Counted from the first letter of the stretch, positions 54,987 to 63,443 are shown. The stretch is DNA of 64,000 nt from Alphaproteobacteria bacterium (GCA_021151765.1 JAGKWR010000003.1:62001-126000); one strand, 5' to 3'. Notes: generated by a model not told the origin, from the sequence alone. Numbers and translations are program-made.

Positions 54987-55478
54987 ATGGCAGTTGAGAG
55001 CAAAACAATATTTGGTGGTTTGGGACAAGGTTACGGTAAAATCGCTCAGATTTTGGCGAGTAAAAAACAGGATTTAAAAAATTCGACTTCAGATCAAGAC
55101 AATGCCAGCGCAGCAGATTCAAGCGGAGATTTTGATATTTTGGACGTGAAAGCTCAAATTGAGATGTTGGAAAAAATGGAGCAAGAAGCCAAGGCCAAAG
55201 AAGCACAATATCGCGAGCAAGATCAAAAGTTAAAAGAGAAACAAAAAGATCAAGAAAAGGAAAAACAAAATCAGCAAGATCTTGTCGTAGAACTTTTGAT
55301 GGAAGAAGAAAAGCGCCGCAAAGTGCAAGAATTTTGCGATAAAAATGGCTTAACTTTTTCAGTGACAAAAGATGGTAATTTCAAGATCACTGACAAAGAA
55401 GGCAACGAAATGAAGTCTTTGAAACAGCGTTTCGACAAAGATTTCGATAAAAGCCAAAGCAATCAGCAAGAAAGATAA
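54987..55478 (+). CDS. Unknown coiled-coil protein following xerD
   Basis: A 163-residue, very charged protein with no family I know. Residues ~50-112 form a long Glu/Lys/Gln coiled coil (EMLEKMEQEAKAKEAQYREQ). After it comes a compact piece (FCDKNGLTFSVTKDGNFKIT) that may be a small beta hairpin. It begins one base after the xerD stop, so it is the third gene of the small-protein/xerD operon. It ends one base from the convergent cobS-like gene. Confidence 0.68.
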   Translation: MAVESKTIFGGLGQGYGKIAQILASKKQDLKNSTSDQDNASAADSSGDFDILDVKAQIEMLEKMEQEAKAKEAQYREQDQKLKEKQKDQEKEKQNQQDLVVELLMEEEKRRKVQEFCDKNGLTFSVTKDGNFKITDKEGNEMKSLKQRFDKDFDKSQSNQQER

Positions 55479-55479
55479 T

Positions 55480-56406
55480 TTACAGTAATTCTTCGCCGAA
55501 GATGCGTTGATAAAATTCAGCGATTACTAACTTTTCATCATCGATAACTTTATTGGCAAAACTCAGCGTGAAAGCAGTTTTGACTGAGCCGAAAATTTCG
55601 ATATTTTTGCCCCAAGAAATCAAAGTTCGTAAACTAATCAAAGTTGAAATATCGCCGTTTTTGAAAGCTTCACGACTTAGATTCGCCATACGCACCATCA
55701 TTTTGGCAGTTTGTTGATGCGCTTTCGAATTTAAATGCGGCAATTTTTTCAACAAAATTGCTAACTCCTGTTCATCGTTAAGATAATTCAAAGCGGCAAC
55801 GATATTCCAGCGATCCATTTGCGCTTGGTTAATTAAGTTAGTGCCGTGATAAATTCCTAAATCATCGCCAGCGCCAAGTGTGTTGGAAGTGGCAAAAAGA
55901 CGAAAATTTTTATGTGGCGTGATAATTTCATTTTCTTCCAAAAGCGCGAATTTGCCTTCTTCTTCTAACAAACGTTGAATGACGAAAGAAACGTCGGTTT
56001 TGATGGCATCATATTCATCCAAAACCAAGGCTACGCCATTTCTAAGCGCGAAAGGAATTATGCCTTCTTGAAATTCAGTAATTTGTTTGTCGTTTTTCAA
56101 TTTGATGACATCTTTACCAACCAAATCAAGACGTGTGATTTGCGAATCAAAGTTAACGCGCAAACAAGGCCAGTTAAGGCGTGCAGCCACTTGTTCGATG
56201 TGAGTTGATTTGCCAGTTCCGTGCATTCCTTGAATTAAAACGCGGCTGTTGAAAGTAAAACCGGCTAAAATTGCCAAAGTAGTTTTTGGATCAAAAAGAT
56301 AATTCTCATCAATTGCGGGAACGAATTCTGACTTTTCTGGGAAGCCTTTAACTTCAAAGTCACAAGCCACTCCGAAAACTTTTTTGCTGTCGATTTTTTT
56401 AAGCAT
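55480..56406 (-). CDS. cobS: CobS-like AAA+ ATPase (cobaltochelatase subunit family)
   Basis: A 308-residue AAA+ ATPase closely matching CobS, which with CobT and CobN inserts cobalt during aerobic cobalamin synthesis. Visible features are the N-terminal FGVACDFEVKGFPEKSEFVP, Walker A IQGMHGTGKSTHIEQVA (~63-79), Walker B LVLDEYDA, the sensor FATSNTLGAGDDLGIYHGT and QMDRWNIV. No CobT, CobN or other B12 gene is near. CobS/CobT pairs persist in alphaproteobacteria that cannot make B12, so another role as a chaperone-like ATPase is possible. It follows der by eight bases. Confidence 0.88.
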   Translation of the reverse strand: MLKKIDSKKVFGVACDFEVKGFPEKSEFVPAIDENYLFDPKTTLAILAGFTFNSRVLIQGMHGTGKSTHIEQVAARLNWPCLRVNFDSQITRLDLVGKDVIKLKNDKQITEFQEGIIPFALRNGVALVLDEYDAIKTDVSFVIQRLLEEEGKFALLEENEIITPHKNFRLFATSNTLGAGDDLGIYHGTNLINQAQMDRWNIVAALNYLNDEQELAILLKKLPHLNSKAHQQTAKMMVRMANLSREAFKNGDISTLISLRTLISWGKNIEIFGSVKTAFTLSFANKVIDDEKLVIAEFYQRIFGEELL

Positions 56407-56414
56407 AAATTTGG

Positions 56415-57815
56415 TTATTTTTTCTTACTAACATGCAGTTTTTTCGAGAAAGTTTTTTCCTTTTTATCAGCAAAAGGGTTTTCACTTTTACGGAAAATCA
56501 AACGCACTGGTGTCATTGTGAGTTCGAAATATTCACGTAAATGATTCACTAAATAACGTTGATAAGCACCTTCCAAAGGTTTGATATGATTGGTGAAAAC
56601 AGCAATTGTTGGCGGACGTTTTTTGATTTGCGTCGCATATTTCAATTTGATGGCTTTGCCTTTAAAAAGGCGCGGCGGATGTTTAGATTCAGCGTCTTTA
56701 AGCCATTCCATCAACTTGGTTGTTGGCAAATAAGTTTGCCATTGCGCGTAAGTTTGTAGCGCGAAATCCAACGATTTTTCGACATTGTAACCATTTTGTG
56801 CTGAGATGCCGACAATCGCAGCACCGTCAATTTCAGCGAATAAAGATTGGATTTGTTTGCGCACTTCTCGCATAAAAATCTCTTTGTCGCCTTTTACCGA
56901 ATCAATTTTGTTAATCGCGAAAACCAGCCCGCGGCCTTCTTTCAAAATTTCACCAGCCAAAGCCATGTCTTGATGATCAAGCAAAGAGTTGGCGTCAATT
57001 AACAAAATAACAACTTGTGCAAAGCGAATAGCGCGAAAGCTATCAAGGGTTGAAAGCTTTTCGAGTTTTTGCGTTACGTTAGCTTTTTTACGAATTCCCG
57101 CGGTGTCGATTAGTTTAATTTTTTGACCACGAAATTCATAATTGATGGCAATTGCATCACGGGTAATTCCGGCTTCTGGGCCAGTAATTAAACGATCTTC
57201 GCCTAAAACCTTGTTGAGATAAGTTGATTTACCGGCATTTGGACGACCAACAATGGCGATTTGCAAAGGCGCTTTTTCTGAATCTTCATCATTTTCGATT
57301 TCGGCGAAGTTAGCTTCATATTCTTCGATATCGGGAGCGATTTTTTCATATAAATCACCAAAGCCCAATTTATGTTCAGCCGATATCGCTGTAGGTTTGC
57401 CAAAGCCTAATTTGTAATATTCGCTGCCGAAAATTTCTTCGTTTAAATTTTCACATTTATTGGCAAGTAAAATGGTTTTTTTATCCAATTTTCTGAGCCA
57501 TTGCGCGAAAAAATAATCTTTGTTGGTAATTCCTTCTTTGCCGTCGACCACAAACAAACACAAATCAGCATCGGCAACTGCAGCTTCGGTTTGTTCCATC
57601 ATTCTTTTTTCAAGTGATTTGTCGGTGATCTGATTTTCCAAACCAGCGGTGTCGATTGCCATAAATTCAAGTGGCCCAAGTTTGGCGCGAGCTTCTTTGC
57701 GGTCACGAGTTACACCCGGTGTGTCGTCAGTAATAGCGAAAGCTCTGCCAACCAATTTGTTGAATAAAGTAGATTTACCAACATTTGGTCTGCCAATGAT
57801 TGCGATTTTGAACAT
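56415..57815 (-). CDS. der: GTPase Der (EngA), ribosome biogenesis
   Basis: Essential GTPase for 50S subunit maturation. The 466-residue protein has two G domains in tandem: GRPNVGKSTLFNKL with DTPGVTRDR, DTAGLE and NKCEN; then GRPNAGKSTYLNKV with DTAGIRKKANVT and NKIDS. A KH-like C-terminal domain follows (PPTIAVFTNHIKPLEGAYQR) with a basic tail. The start at 57815 (MFKIAIIGRPNVGKS) is unambiguous. The cobS-like gene is next in the same direction. Confidence 0.97.
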   Translation of the reverse strand: MFKIAIIGRPNVGKSTLFNKLVGRAFAITDDTPGVTRDRKEARAKLGPLEFMAIDTAGLENQITDKSLEKRMMEQTEAAVADADLCLFVVDGKEGITNKDYFFAQWLRKLDKKTILLANKCENLNEEIFGSEYYKLGFGKPTAISAEHKLGFGDLYEKIAPDIEEYEANFAEIENDEDSEKAPLQIAIVGRPNAGKSTYLNKVLGEDRLITGPEAGITRDAIAINYEFRGQKIKLIDTAGIRKKANVTQKLEKLSTLDSFRAIRFAQVVILLIDANSLLDHQDMALAGEILKEGRGLVFAINKIDSVKGDKEIFMREVRKQIQSLFAEIDGAAIVGISAQNGYNVEKSLDFALQTYAQWQTYLPTTKLMEWLKDAESKHPPRLFKGKAIKLKYATQIKKRPPTIAVFTNHIKPLEGAYQRYLVNHLREYFELTMTPVRLIFRKSENPFADKKEKTFSKKLHVSKKK

Positions 57816-57894
57816 GTCAGAATATTTGAATTTAAAGGAACGCCGACAGATTCTAAATTCTTAAAACTTCATCTTCAAGCAATGAAAATTTGTT

Positions 57895-57975
57895 TTGACT
57901 ATTGCGGAATTTGTCGTGTATACATGACATAAATTTATATTTACGTTGATCGTAAAAAAGTAAATTTAAGTTTAC
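57895..57975 (+). promoter_or_regulatory. Promoter and palindromic operator candidates of the HigBA-type module
   Basis: A -35-like TTGACT (57895-57900) is followed 18 bases later by TATACA (57919-57924), inside the near-palindrome TCGTGTATACATGA (57914-57927). Two further inverted repeats follow: TTTACG/CGTAAA (57940-57956) and GTAAA/TTTAC (57960-57975). This fits autorepression by the antitoxin alone or in complex with the toxin, as is usual for such modules. The binding itself is inference. Confidence 0.55.
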
Positions 57976-58002
57976 GACACACCATAATTTCACCACAATT
58001 TT

Positions 58003-58335
58003 ATGATTTTAACCGCTATAGAAATTCAATATTACGTAACAAAATCTGGTCGATCTTTATTCATAGAATGGTTCGAAAAACTGGATTACAATACTCAAAA
58101 TATTGTGCGCAAAAGATTGAGAAGAATTGAGCTAGGGCAATTTGGAGATTGTGAAAATGTTGGCGGCGGAGTTTTTGAATTGAGAATACATTATGCGTCG
58201 GGTTATCGGATCTATTTCGCTTACGAAAATAAATTAGTAATTTTGCTGATTTTGGCCGGAGATAAAGCTACTCAAATGCGTGATATCAAAAAAGCTAAAA
58301 TGATTTGGGAGGAGTTAAAAAATGACAAAAAATAA
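58003..58335 (+). CDS. Type II toxin, RelE/HigB-like
   Basis: A 110-residue toxin of the RelE/ParE superfamily (phage-derived Gp49-like/HigB type), probably an mRNA interferase. Markers are FIEWFEKLDYNTQNIVRKRL, the glycine-rich NVGGGVFELRIHYASGYRIYF with the basic residues expected for RNA binding, and the strand VILLILAGDKATQ. The toxin gene precedes the antitoxin, the reverse of most RelBE but normal for HigBA. It overlaps the antitoxin by 14 bases. Confidence 0.88.
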   Translation: MILTAIEIQYYVTKSGRSLFIEWFEKLDYNTQNIVRKRLRRIELGQFGDCENVGGGVFELRIHYASGYRIYFAYENKLVILLILAGDKATQMRDIKKAKMIWEELKNDKK

Positions 58336-58699
58336 AAAGATCACCAAAAAAGTAATAAGTGGCATAAAGAGCAGCGGGAGAGCATTTCCGCAATGGAATG
58401 ATTACGTTTTGGATAAGATGAAAGAAGACTCCGAATTCGTAAATCAAAGTGTTAGATTTGCCTTAAGAGATTTTATCGAAACAGGAGATGATGATTTTTT
58501 ATCTGTTACTCTAAAACAAGCCGCCGCCGCTAAAGGTATTACAAAACTTGCTAAAGAAACGGGTTTGAGTCGCCAATATATTTACGAAATGTTGTCAGAA
58601 AAAGGTAATCCAACTTTGTCAACTTTTCGCGCGGTGCTTGCAGCTCTTGGGTTTAAGATGTATATTCGTGCTATAAAACCGACTAAAAAAACCACTTAG
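58322..58699 (+). CDS. Type II antitoxin with HTH domain, HigA-like
   Basis: A 125-residue DNA-binding antitoxin. The helix-turn-helix is clear (GITKLAKETGLSRQYIYEML, ~72-91), followed by the typical GNPTLSTFRAVLAALGFKM of addiction-module antidotes. The domain SVTLKQAAAAKG precedes it. The N-terminal ~30 residues (basic, GIKSSGRAFPQWNDYV) seem longer than in many homologues. It starts inside the toxin gene. With the toxin it probably represses the promoter upstream. Confidence 0.88.
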   Translation: MTKNKKITKKVISGIKSSGRAFPQWNDYVLDKMKEDSEFVNQSVRFALRDFIETGDDDFLSVTLKQAAAAKGITKLAKETGLSRQYIYEMLSEKGNPTLSTFRAVLAALGFKMYIRAIKPTKKTT

Positions 58700-58749
58700 T
58701 TTGGCTCAATAAGTTTTGAGAAATCATCGTAAACGATTTGCGATAAGGC

Positions 58750-59538
58750 TTAATTTAAAATATCTTGAACTGCTTTAACGATGTTTTTTTGACGCATAAA
58801 ATGCTCGCCGATCAAGAAACAGTTGATGCCGGCTTCTTGCAATAATTTTACGTCCAAAGTGTCTTTGATGCCGCTTTCAGAAACTAAAACATAATCATCG
58901 GGCACTTGTTCGCAAAGCAGTAATGAAGTTTTTACGTCAACTTTCAAAGTTTTGAGATCGCGATTATTGATGCCGAGAAGCTTACTTTTTAGTTTTGATG
59001 CGCGTTGCAATTCTTCTTCATTGTGCACTTCAATCAAAACCGACAAGCCAGAATCAAAAGCGCATTGCTCAAGTTCGGCTAATTTTTGATCATCAAGCAT
59101 GGCGACGATCAACAAAATACAATCAGCGCCCAACATTTTAGCTTCATAAATTTGGTAGGTATCAACCATGAAATCTTTGCGCAAAATTGGCAAATCGCAG
59201 CTTTGACGCACTTCTTGCAAATATTGATTGCTGCCTTGGAAATATTTTTCGTCAGTTAAAATTGACAAACAAGTCGCGCCGCCGGTTTTGTAATCTTGCG
59301 CAATTTGTAAATGATCGAAATCTTGACGAATTAAGCCGTGAGAAGGCGAGGCTTTTTTAATTTCACAAATCAAACCAACTTCGCTGCGAAAATCTTTGGC
59401 TTTAAGGGCGCCGAAAAAATCACGAGGTTTTTCCAAACATTTAGTGCGCTCGCAGATTTGCTGAACGGAAAGCTCTTTTTTACGATTGCGCACTTCAACA
59501 AGTTTGTGTTGGTAAATTTCTTCTAAAATATTTTTCAT
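58750..59538 (-). CDS. trpC: Indole-3-glycerol-phosphate synthase
   Basis: Closes the indole ring in tryptophan synthesis. The 262-residue TIM barrel has LICEIKKASPSHGLIRQDFD (catalytic Lys and substrate loop, ~55-70), GATCLSILTDEKYFQGS, the lysine in ILRKDFMVDTYQIYEAKMLG, LIEVHNEEEL, GINNRDLKTL and VSESGIKD. Length is normal. It stands alone here, with no trpA, B, D, E, F or G beside it. Confidence 0.96.
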   Translation of the reverse strand: MKNILEEIYQHKLVEVRNRKKELSVQQICERTKCLEKPRDFFGALKAKDFRSEVGLICEIKKASPSHGLIRQDFDHLQIAQDYKTGGATCLSILTDEKYFQGSNQYLQEVRQSCDLPILRKDFMVDTYQIYEAKMLGADCILLIVAMLDDQKLAELEQCAFDSGLSVLIEVHNEEELQRASKLKSKLLGINNRDLKTLKVDVKTSLLLCEQVPDDYVLVSESGIKDTLDVKLLQEAGINCFLIGEHFMRQKNIVKAVQDILN

Positions 59539-59626
59539 GGAAGTTAAAACCGGCTTTGATTAGTTTTTTATTCAGGTTGCAATTGTCGCATCAAGCTATT
59601 TTCAAATATACGAATTTCAAACAATT

Positions 59627-60640
59627 ATGACAAATTTTTCTGTTGGCACTTTCCCGCAAACACGTTTGAGAAGAAATCGCCAAGCGCCGTGGATCCGCAA
59701 TTTAACTGCGCAAAATGTTTTGACGCCAAGCGATTTGATCTTGCCGATGTTCGTAATTGAAGGGAAAAATAAAGAAGAAAAAGTTGTATCACTTCCAGAT
59801 GTTTCACGCTTTTCAATTGATGGAATCGTCAAGAAAGCGAAAGAGGCACAAAAGTTGGGAATTCCGGCCATAATGTTGTTTCCGGTGATTGACCAAAAGC
59901 TTAAAGACAATGCTGGTAAAGAAGCGAAAAATTCGAAAAATTTGATGTGCAGAACGATTGCTGCAATAAAAGACGCTGTGCCGGAAATCGGCGTTATTAC
60001 TGACGTAGCACTTGATCCATACACTTCTCACGGACATGACGGAATAGTTAATCAGCACGGCGAAATTGAAAATGATGCTACAATTGAAGTGTTGTGCGAA
60101 CAAGCTTTGGTACAAGCTGCTGCTGGTTGCGACATAGTTTCGCCATCAGACATGATGGACGGCAGAATCGCGGTAATTCGTGATGCACTTGATGACTCAG
60201 GATTCATCAATGTTGGTTTGACTTCGTACGCTGCGAAATACGCTTCGAGTTTTTACGGGCCATTTCGTGATGCGGTTGGATCAGCAAATAATTTAAAAAA
60301 ATCCCAAGGTCAAAAAGATAAAAAAACTTACCAAATGGATTTCAGAAATTCTGATGAAGCAATGCGCGAAATCCAAATGGACGTTGAGGAAGGCGCTGAC
60401 ATGATTATCGTCAAACCGGGAATGCCTTACTTGGACATTGTCTGCCGCGCTTCTCAGAATTTTCATTTACCAATAATTTCTTATCAAGTGAGCGGCGAAT
60501 ATGCCATGATGAAACACGCAGCAGCGCAGGGTGCTTTTGATTTTGACGCGGTGTTTTTGGAAAGCTTGATGTGCTTCAAACGTGCTGGCGCTTCAGCTGT
60601 AATAACTTACGGCGCGATTGCCGCGGCAAAAAAATTATAA
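59627..60640 (+). CDS. hemB: Delta-aminolevulinic acid dehydratase (porphobilinogen synthase)
   Basis: Condenses two 5-aminolevulinates to porphobilinogen in heme synthesis. The 337-residue protein has the two active-site lysines in TSYAAKYASSFYGPF (~205) and MIIVKPGMPYLDI (~263). The metal loop reads DVALDPYTSHGHDG: the zinc cysteines are replaced by Ala and Asp, marking a Mg-dependent enzyme as in many alphaproteobacteria. The 5' end is divergent from trpC with an 88-base spacer. The 3' end overlaps the ankyrin gene by six bases. Confidence 0.96.
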   Translation: MTNFSVGTFPQTRLRRNRQAPWIRNLTAQNVLTPSDLILPMFVIEGKNKEEKVVSLPDVSRFSIDGIVKKAKEAQKLGIPAIMLFPVIDQKLKDNAGKEAKNSKNLMCRTIAAIKDAVPEIGVITDVALDPYTSHGHDGIVNQHGEIENDATIEVLCEQALVQAAAGCDIVSPSDMMDGRIAVIRDALDDSGFINVGLTSYAAKYASSFYGPFRDAVGSANNLKKSQGQKDKKTYQMDFRNSDEAMREIQMDVEEGADMIIVKPGMPYLDIVCRASQNFHLPIISYQVSGEYAMMKHAAAQGAFDFDAVFLESLMCFKRAGASAVITYGAIAAAKKL

Positions 60641-61387
60641 ACTTTTGTTCTGAGACTCTTTTGATAGAGTTGTACAAGTAGTTACTGGGACGTTACAGCT
60701 TCTTGGCTGTTGGGAATCATCAGATTCTATGGAAATATCATCGCTTATTCCGTACAAGAAATTGACAACCCGTTCCAATAGAACAGTGTTTTTCTGTCTA
60801 GCAGATAAATAATTTACGACATTTTCTTTAGTTCCTGCTGTATTCGTGAAGAGGTAGTTTATATCGAATTCCTTTGAGGGGTCGGCATCATGCTCTAAAA
60901 GAAGTAGTGCAGCATTTTCATTATTACTGATGCAGGCATAAACGAAAGGAGTAGGTGTAGTATTACTGATCCCTTCCACTTTAATTTTTTCTTTTCCCAA
61001 TAACATACTGGCGATAACGTTGTTATGAAAATAACAGGCGTAATGAAGCCCTGTTAGCCCAGTGTCAGAAGAAATATTTGGATCAAACTGTTTTTTAAGG
61101 CAGTATTCTACAATACCAATTTGGCCGTAGAGACAGGCCGTCAGAAAAGCGTAATCGACTTCCTTTAATAATTGATCATCTGAAGTGTCGGGAGAAAAAT
61201 ATTCTTTCTCTATTAATGAAAAATGTTGCTCAAACTTTTCTAGATCACCCATTCTGGCGTAGTCCGCTAAAATGTTATTGGGGATGTAGAGGCCAGAACA
61301 TAAGTCTTGATCCATCTTTGATTTATAAAGTGTCTCTGATGAATGATTTGTATTGTAACTTGAGATGCTATCTGGGTTTTTTGACAT
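60635..61387 (-). CDS. Ankyrin repeat protein
   Basis: A 250-residue protein with about three to four ankyrin repeats (~30-190): EVDYAFLTACLYGQIGIVEY, TGLTGLHYACYFHNNVIASM and TPFVYACISNNENAALLLLE, each with the helix-turn-helix spacing. The ends are polar and disordered, with a Ser/Thr/Gln-rich C-terminus. No signal peptide. The partner or target is unknown. It starts ten bases after the FTR1 gene ends, on the same strand, so it may be read from the iron-regulated transcript. Confidence 0.85.
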   Translation of the reverse strand: MSKNPDSISSYNTNHSSETLYKSKMDQDLCSGLYIPNNILADYARMGDLEKFEQHFSLIEKEYFSPDTSDDQLLKEVDYAFLTACLYGQIGIVEYCLKKQFDPNISSDTGLTGLHYACYFHNNVIASMLLGKEKIKVEGISNTTPTPFVYACISNNENAALLLLEHDADPSKEFDINYLFTNTAGTKENVVNYLSARQKNTVLLERVVNFLYGISDDISIESDDSQQPRSCNVPVTTCTTLSKESQNKSL

Positions 61388-61396
61388 AATGATTAA

Positions 61397-62197
61397 TTAC
61401 ATTTTTTTAGCGATACGTAAGCCAATAATTAGAGTTGCCAAACTTACAAAGTAAACGATCAGCTGCATGCCGCTTGGTTGATCGATATAGCCAAAAAACA
61501 TATTCAGAAATTTTCCGAAAACACTTTGTTGTGATAAAATTTCGGAAGCATCAAAAGCTGGATTAATAAGGGCAGGAACGATTTCAGCATTGATCCAAAA
61601 GCCAACTCCTTGCATAGCAATTCCAGCGCATAAAAACACCAACAACCAAGTTGTAACGATGAAGAAGTATTTCCCGAAAGCTTTGATAATTCCGAAGTAC
61701 AAAGCCAATCCAGCAGCACAACCGAGTGTGATGCCGATTAGTAATCCTGATATAATTTCGTTAATTGAAGCGCCAGAAACGAAGTAGCTATAAGTGAAAA
61801 GCACGATTTCTGCGCTTTCACGCAATACTGATAAAAAGACGACTACGGCTAAAACATAAAGTGGTTTTTTACCTTCGCGCACTGAATTACTTAATCTTTT
61901 AAGTTCGCCCGAAATTGATTTTGCGTGCTTTTGCATCCATAAAACTGTCCAGCCGATCATAAAGGCAGCGGACATTAGAATTAGTCCGTTGAAAAATTCT
62001 TGGCCCATTCCGTCCAAGCTTTCGGAAATTTTATCGGTAAAGAATGCTAAAATTAGAGACGCTACAACACCAAGGGACAAGCCACCGATTAGCCATTTAG
62101 TTCGACCATGAATTTCTTTAGTGGCGGCAGTTAAAATTCCGACAATCAAAGAAATTTCTAAGATTTCGCGGAAAACTACGATTGCGATTTGAAGCAT
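61397..62197 (-). CDS. FTR1 family iron permease (EfeU-like)
   Basis: A 266-residue inner-membrane protein with about seven helices. The two REXXE iron motifs that define FTR1/EfeU are present: FREILEISLI (residues 10-14) and LRESAEIVLF (~125-129). The last helices (YFVSLATLIIGLRIAKKM) match the family. In EfeUOB systems this permease works with the periplasmic EfeO and EfeB. Neither is adjacent, but a small cupredoxin-domain protein with EfeO-like sequence is encoded at 39457-39783. A Fur-box-like site lies 27-45 bases upstream. Confidence 0.93.
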   Translation of the reverse strand: MLQIAIVVFREILEISLIVGILTAATKEIHGRTKWLIGGLSLGVVASLILAFFTDKISESLDGMGQEFFNGLILMSAAFMIGWTVLWMQKHAKSISGELKRLSNSVREGKKPLYVLAVVVFLSVLRESAEIVLFTYSYFVSGASINEIISGLLIGITLGCAAGLALYFGIIKAFGKYFFIVTTWLLVFLCAGIAMQGVGFWINAEIVPALINPAFDASEILSQQSVFGKFLNMFFGYIDQPSGMQLIVYFVSLATLIIGLRIAKKM

Positions 62198-62223
62198 TTT
62201 TTTGAAAAATTAGATTGAGAAAA

Positions 62224-62242
62224 GATAATGATAATTTCTATC
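62224..62242. promoter_or_regulatory. Fur-box-like operator upstream of the FTR1 gene
   Basis: The 19 bases GATAATGATAATTTCTATC match the classical Fur box consensus (GATAATGATAATCATTATC) at 16 of 19 positions, the first 12 without a mismatch. The site lies between FTR1 (-) and hemW (+), so one bound repressor could control both. Confidence 0.7.
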
Positions 62243-62267
62243 AAAAAATAATTACTTCAAGGCAATT

Positions 62268-63434
62268 GTGAGCAAAGCTTTATCCATCTACATTCATTAC
62301 CCTTTTTGCAAGTCGAAATGTCCATATTGTGACTTTAATTCACATGTTCGTGACAGTGTGGAATACGATAAATTTCTGCAAGCTTATGAACGCGAATTAC
62401 AATTTTTTGCTGAAAAAATCGATCCGCGCCAAGTTAGTACGATTTTTTTCGGAGGCGGCACACCTTCTTTGATGCCAGAATTTTTAGTGGCAGGAATTTT
62501 GCAGAAAATCGCGCAGCTTTGGCAAGTTGACGAAAATTGTGAAATAACTTTAGAAGCTAATCCGACATCTTCAGAAAGCGCGAAATTTCAAGCTTTACGC
62601 CAGATCGGTGTGAATCGCTTGTCGCTTGGTATTCAAGCTTTGAACGATCAAGATTTAAAATTTTTAGGGCGTGAACATTCAAGTGCCGAAGCGATTAAAA
62701 CTATCGAAAATGCGGCAAAAATTTTTGATAATTTTTCTTTCGATTTAATTTATGCACGTCCGCAGCAAACAATCCAATCTTGGCGTGAAGAGCTTTCGCG
62801 TGCGATAAATTTCAACACTAAACATTTGTCGCTTTATCAACTTACAATTGAAAAAGGGACGAAGTTTTATTCACAATTTTCGCGTAAAGAATTTGTGATG
62901 CCGTCAGAAGAATTGGCCGCAGAATTTTATGAAGTGACGAACCAAATCACCAGTGACGCTGGTTTAGAGCTTTACGAAGTTTCAAATTACGCTAAAAAAT
63001 CGTTTGAATCGCGCCATAATTTAGTTTATTGGCAAGGTGGCGATTACTTGGGAATTGGCGCTGGCGCACATTCGCGAGTTTATTTTGCTGAGGAAAATAT
63101 GCGCTCGGCGATCACTTTATTGCATGATCCGATGAGTTGGTTGAATCAAGTAAAGCAAAGCGGAGCGGCGATTCAAAAAATCGAAAAAATTATGCCCCGT
63201 GAGCTTTGTGAAGAATTAATTTTGATGGGTTTGCGCTTGCGTGACGGCATTTCTGAAGAATTATTTTTGCACCATTTTAACAAAAAATTTGACGATATTT
63301 TTGATCAAAATGCTCTGAACAAAATTCAGTCTCAAGGCTTGATAATACAAGAAAATGGCATGATCAAAATTCCCACGAATCAACGTTTATTAACTAACGC
63401 GATAATCGAAAAAGTTTGTTTGGCTTTGAAGTAG
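62268..63434 (+). CDS. hemW: Heme chaperone HemW (radical SAM, coproporphyrinogen III oxidase-like)
   Basis: A 388-residue radical SAM protein. The cluster cysteines are in YPFCKSKCPYCDFNS (Cys14, 18, 21; the CxxxCxxC motif), followed by IFFGGGTPSLM, EANPTSSE and the late HemN_C domain. It lacks the additional N-terminal region of true HemN, as HemW proteins do. HemW is thought to bind heme and pass it to target proteins, not to oxidise coproporphyrinogen. The start is a GTG at 62268. It is divergent from FTR1. Confidence 0.93.
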   Translation: MSKALSIYIHYPFCKSKCPYCDFNSHVRDSVEYDKFLQAYERELQFFAEKIDPRQVSTIFFGGGTPSLMPEFLVAGILQKIAQLWQVDENCEITLEANPTSSESAKFQALRQIGVNRLSLGIQALNDQDLKFLGREHSSAEAIKTIENAAKIFDNFSFDLIYARPQQTIQSWREELSRAINFNTKHLSLYQLTIEKGTKFYSQFSRKEFVMPSEELAAEFYEVTNQITSDAGLELYEVSNYAKKSFESRHNLVYWQGGDYLGIGAGAHSRVYFAEENMRSAITLLHDPMSWLNQVKQSGAAIQKIEKIMPRELCEELILMGLRLRDGISEELFLHHFNKKFDDIFDQNALNKIQSQGLIIQENGMIKIPTNQRLLTNAIIEKVCLALK

Positions 63435-63443
63435 AAAAATTTT

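Noticed and set aside
54982..55368. Leftward 128-residue reading frame over the coiled-coil gene after xerD
   Set aside because: The Phe/Leu-rich sequence is the complement of Glu/Lys codons. The plus-strand frame fits the operon and was preferred.
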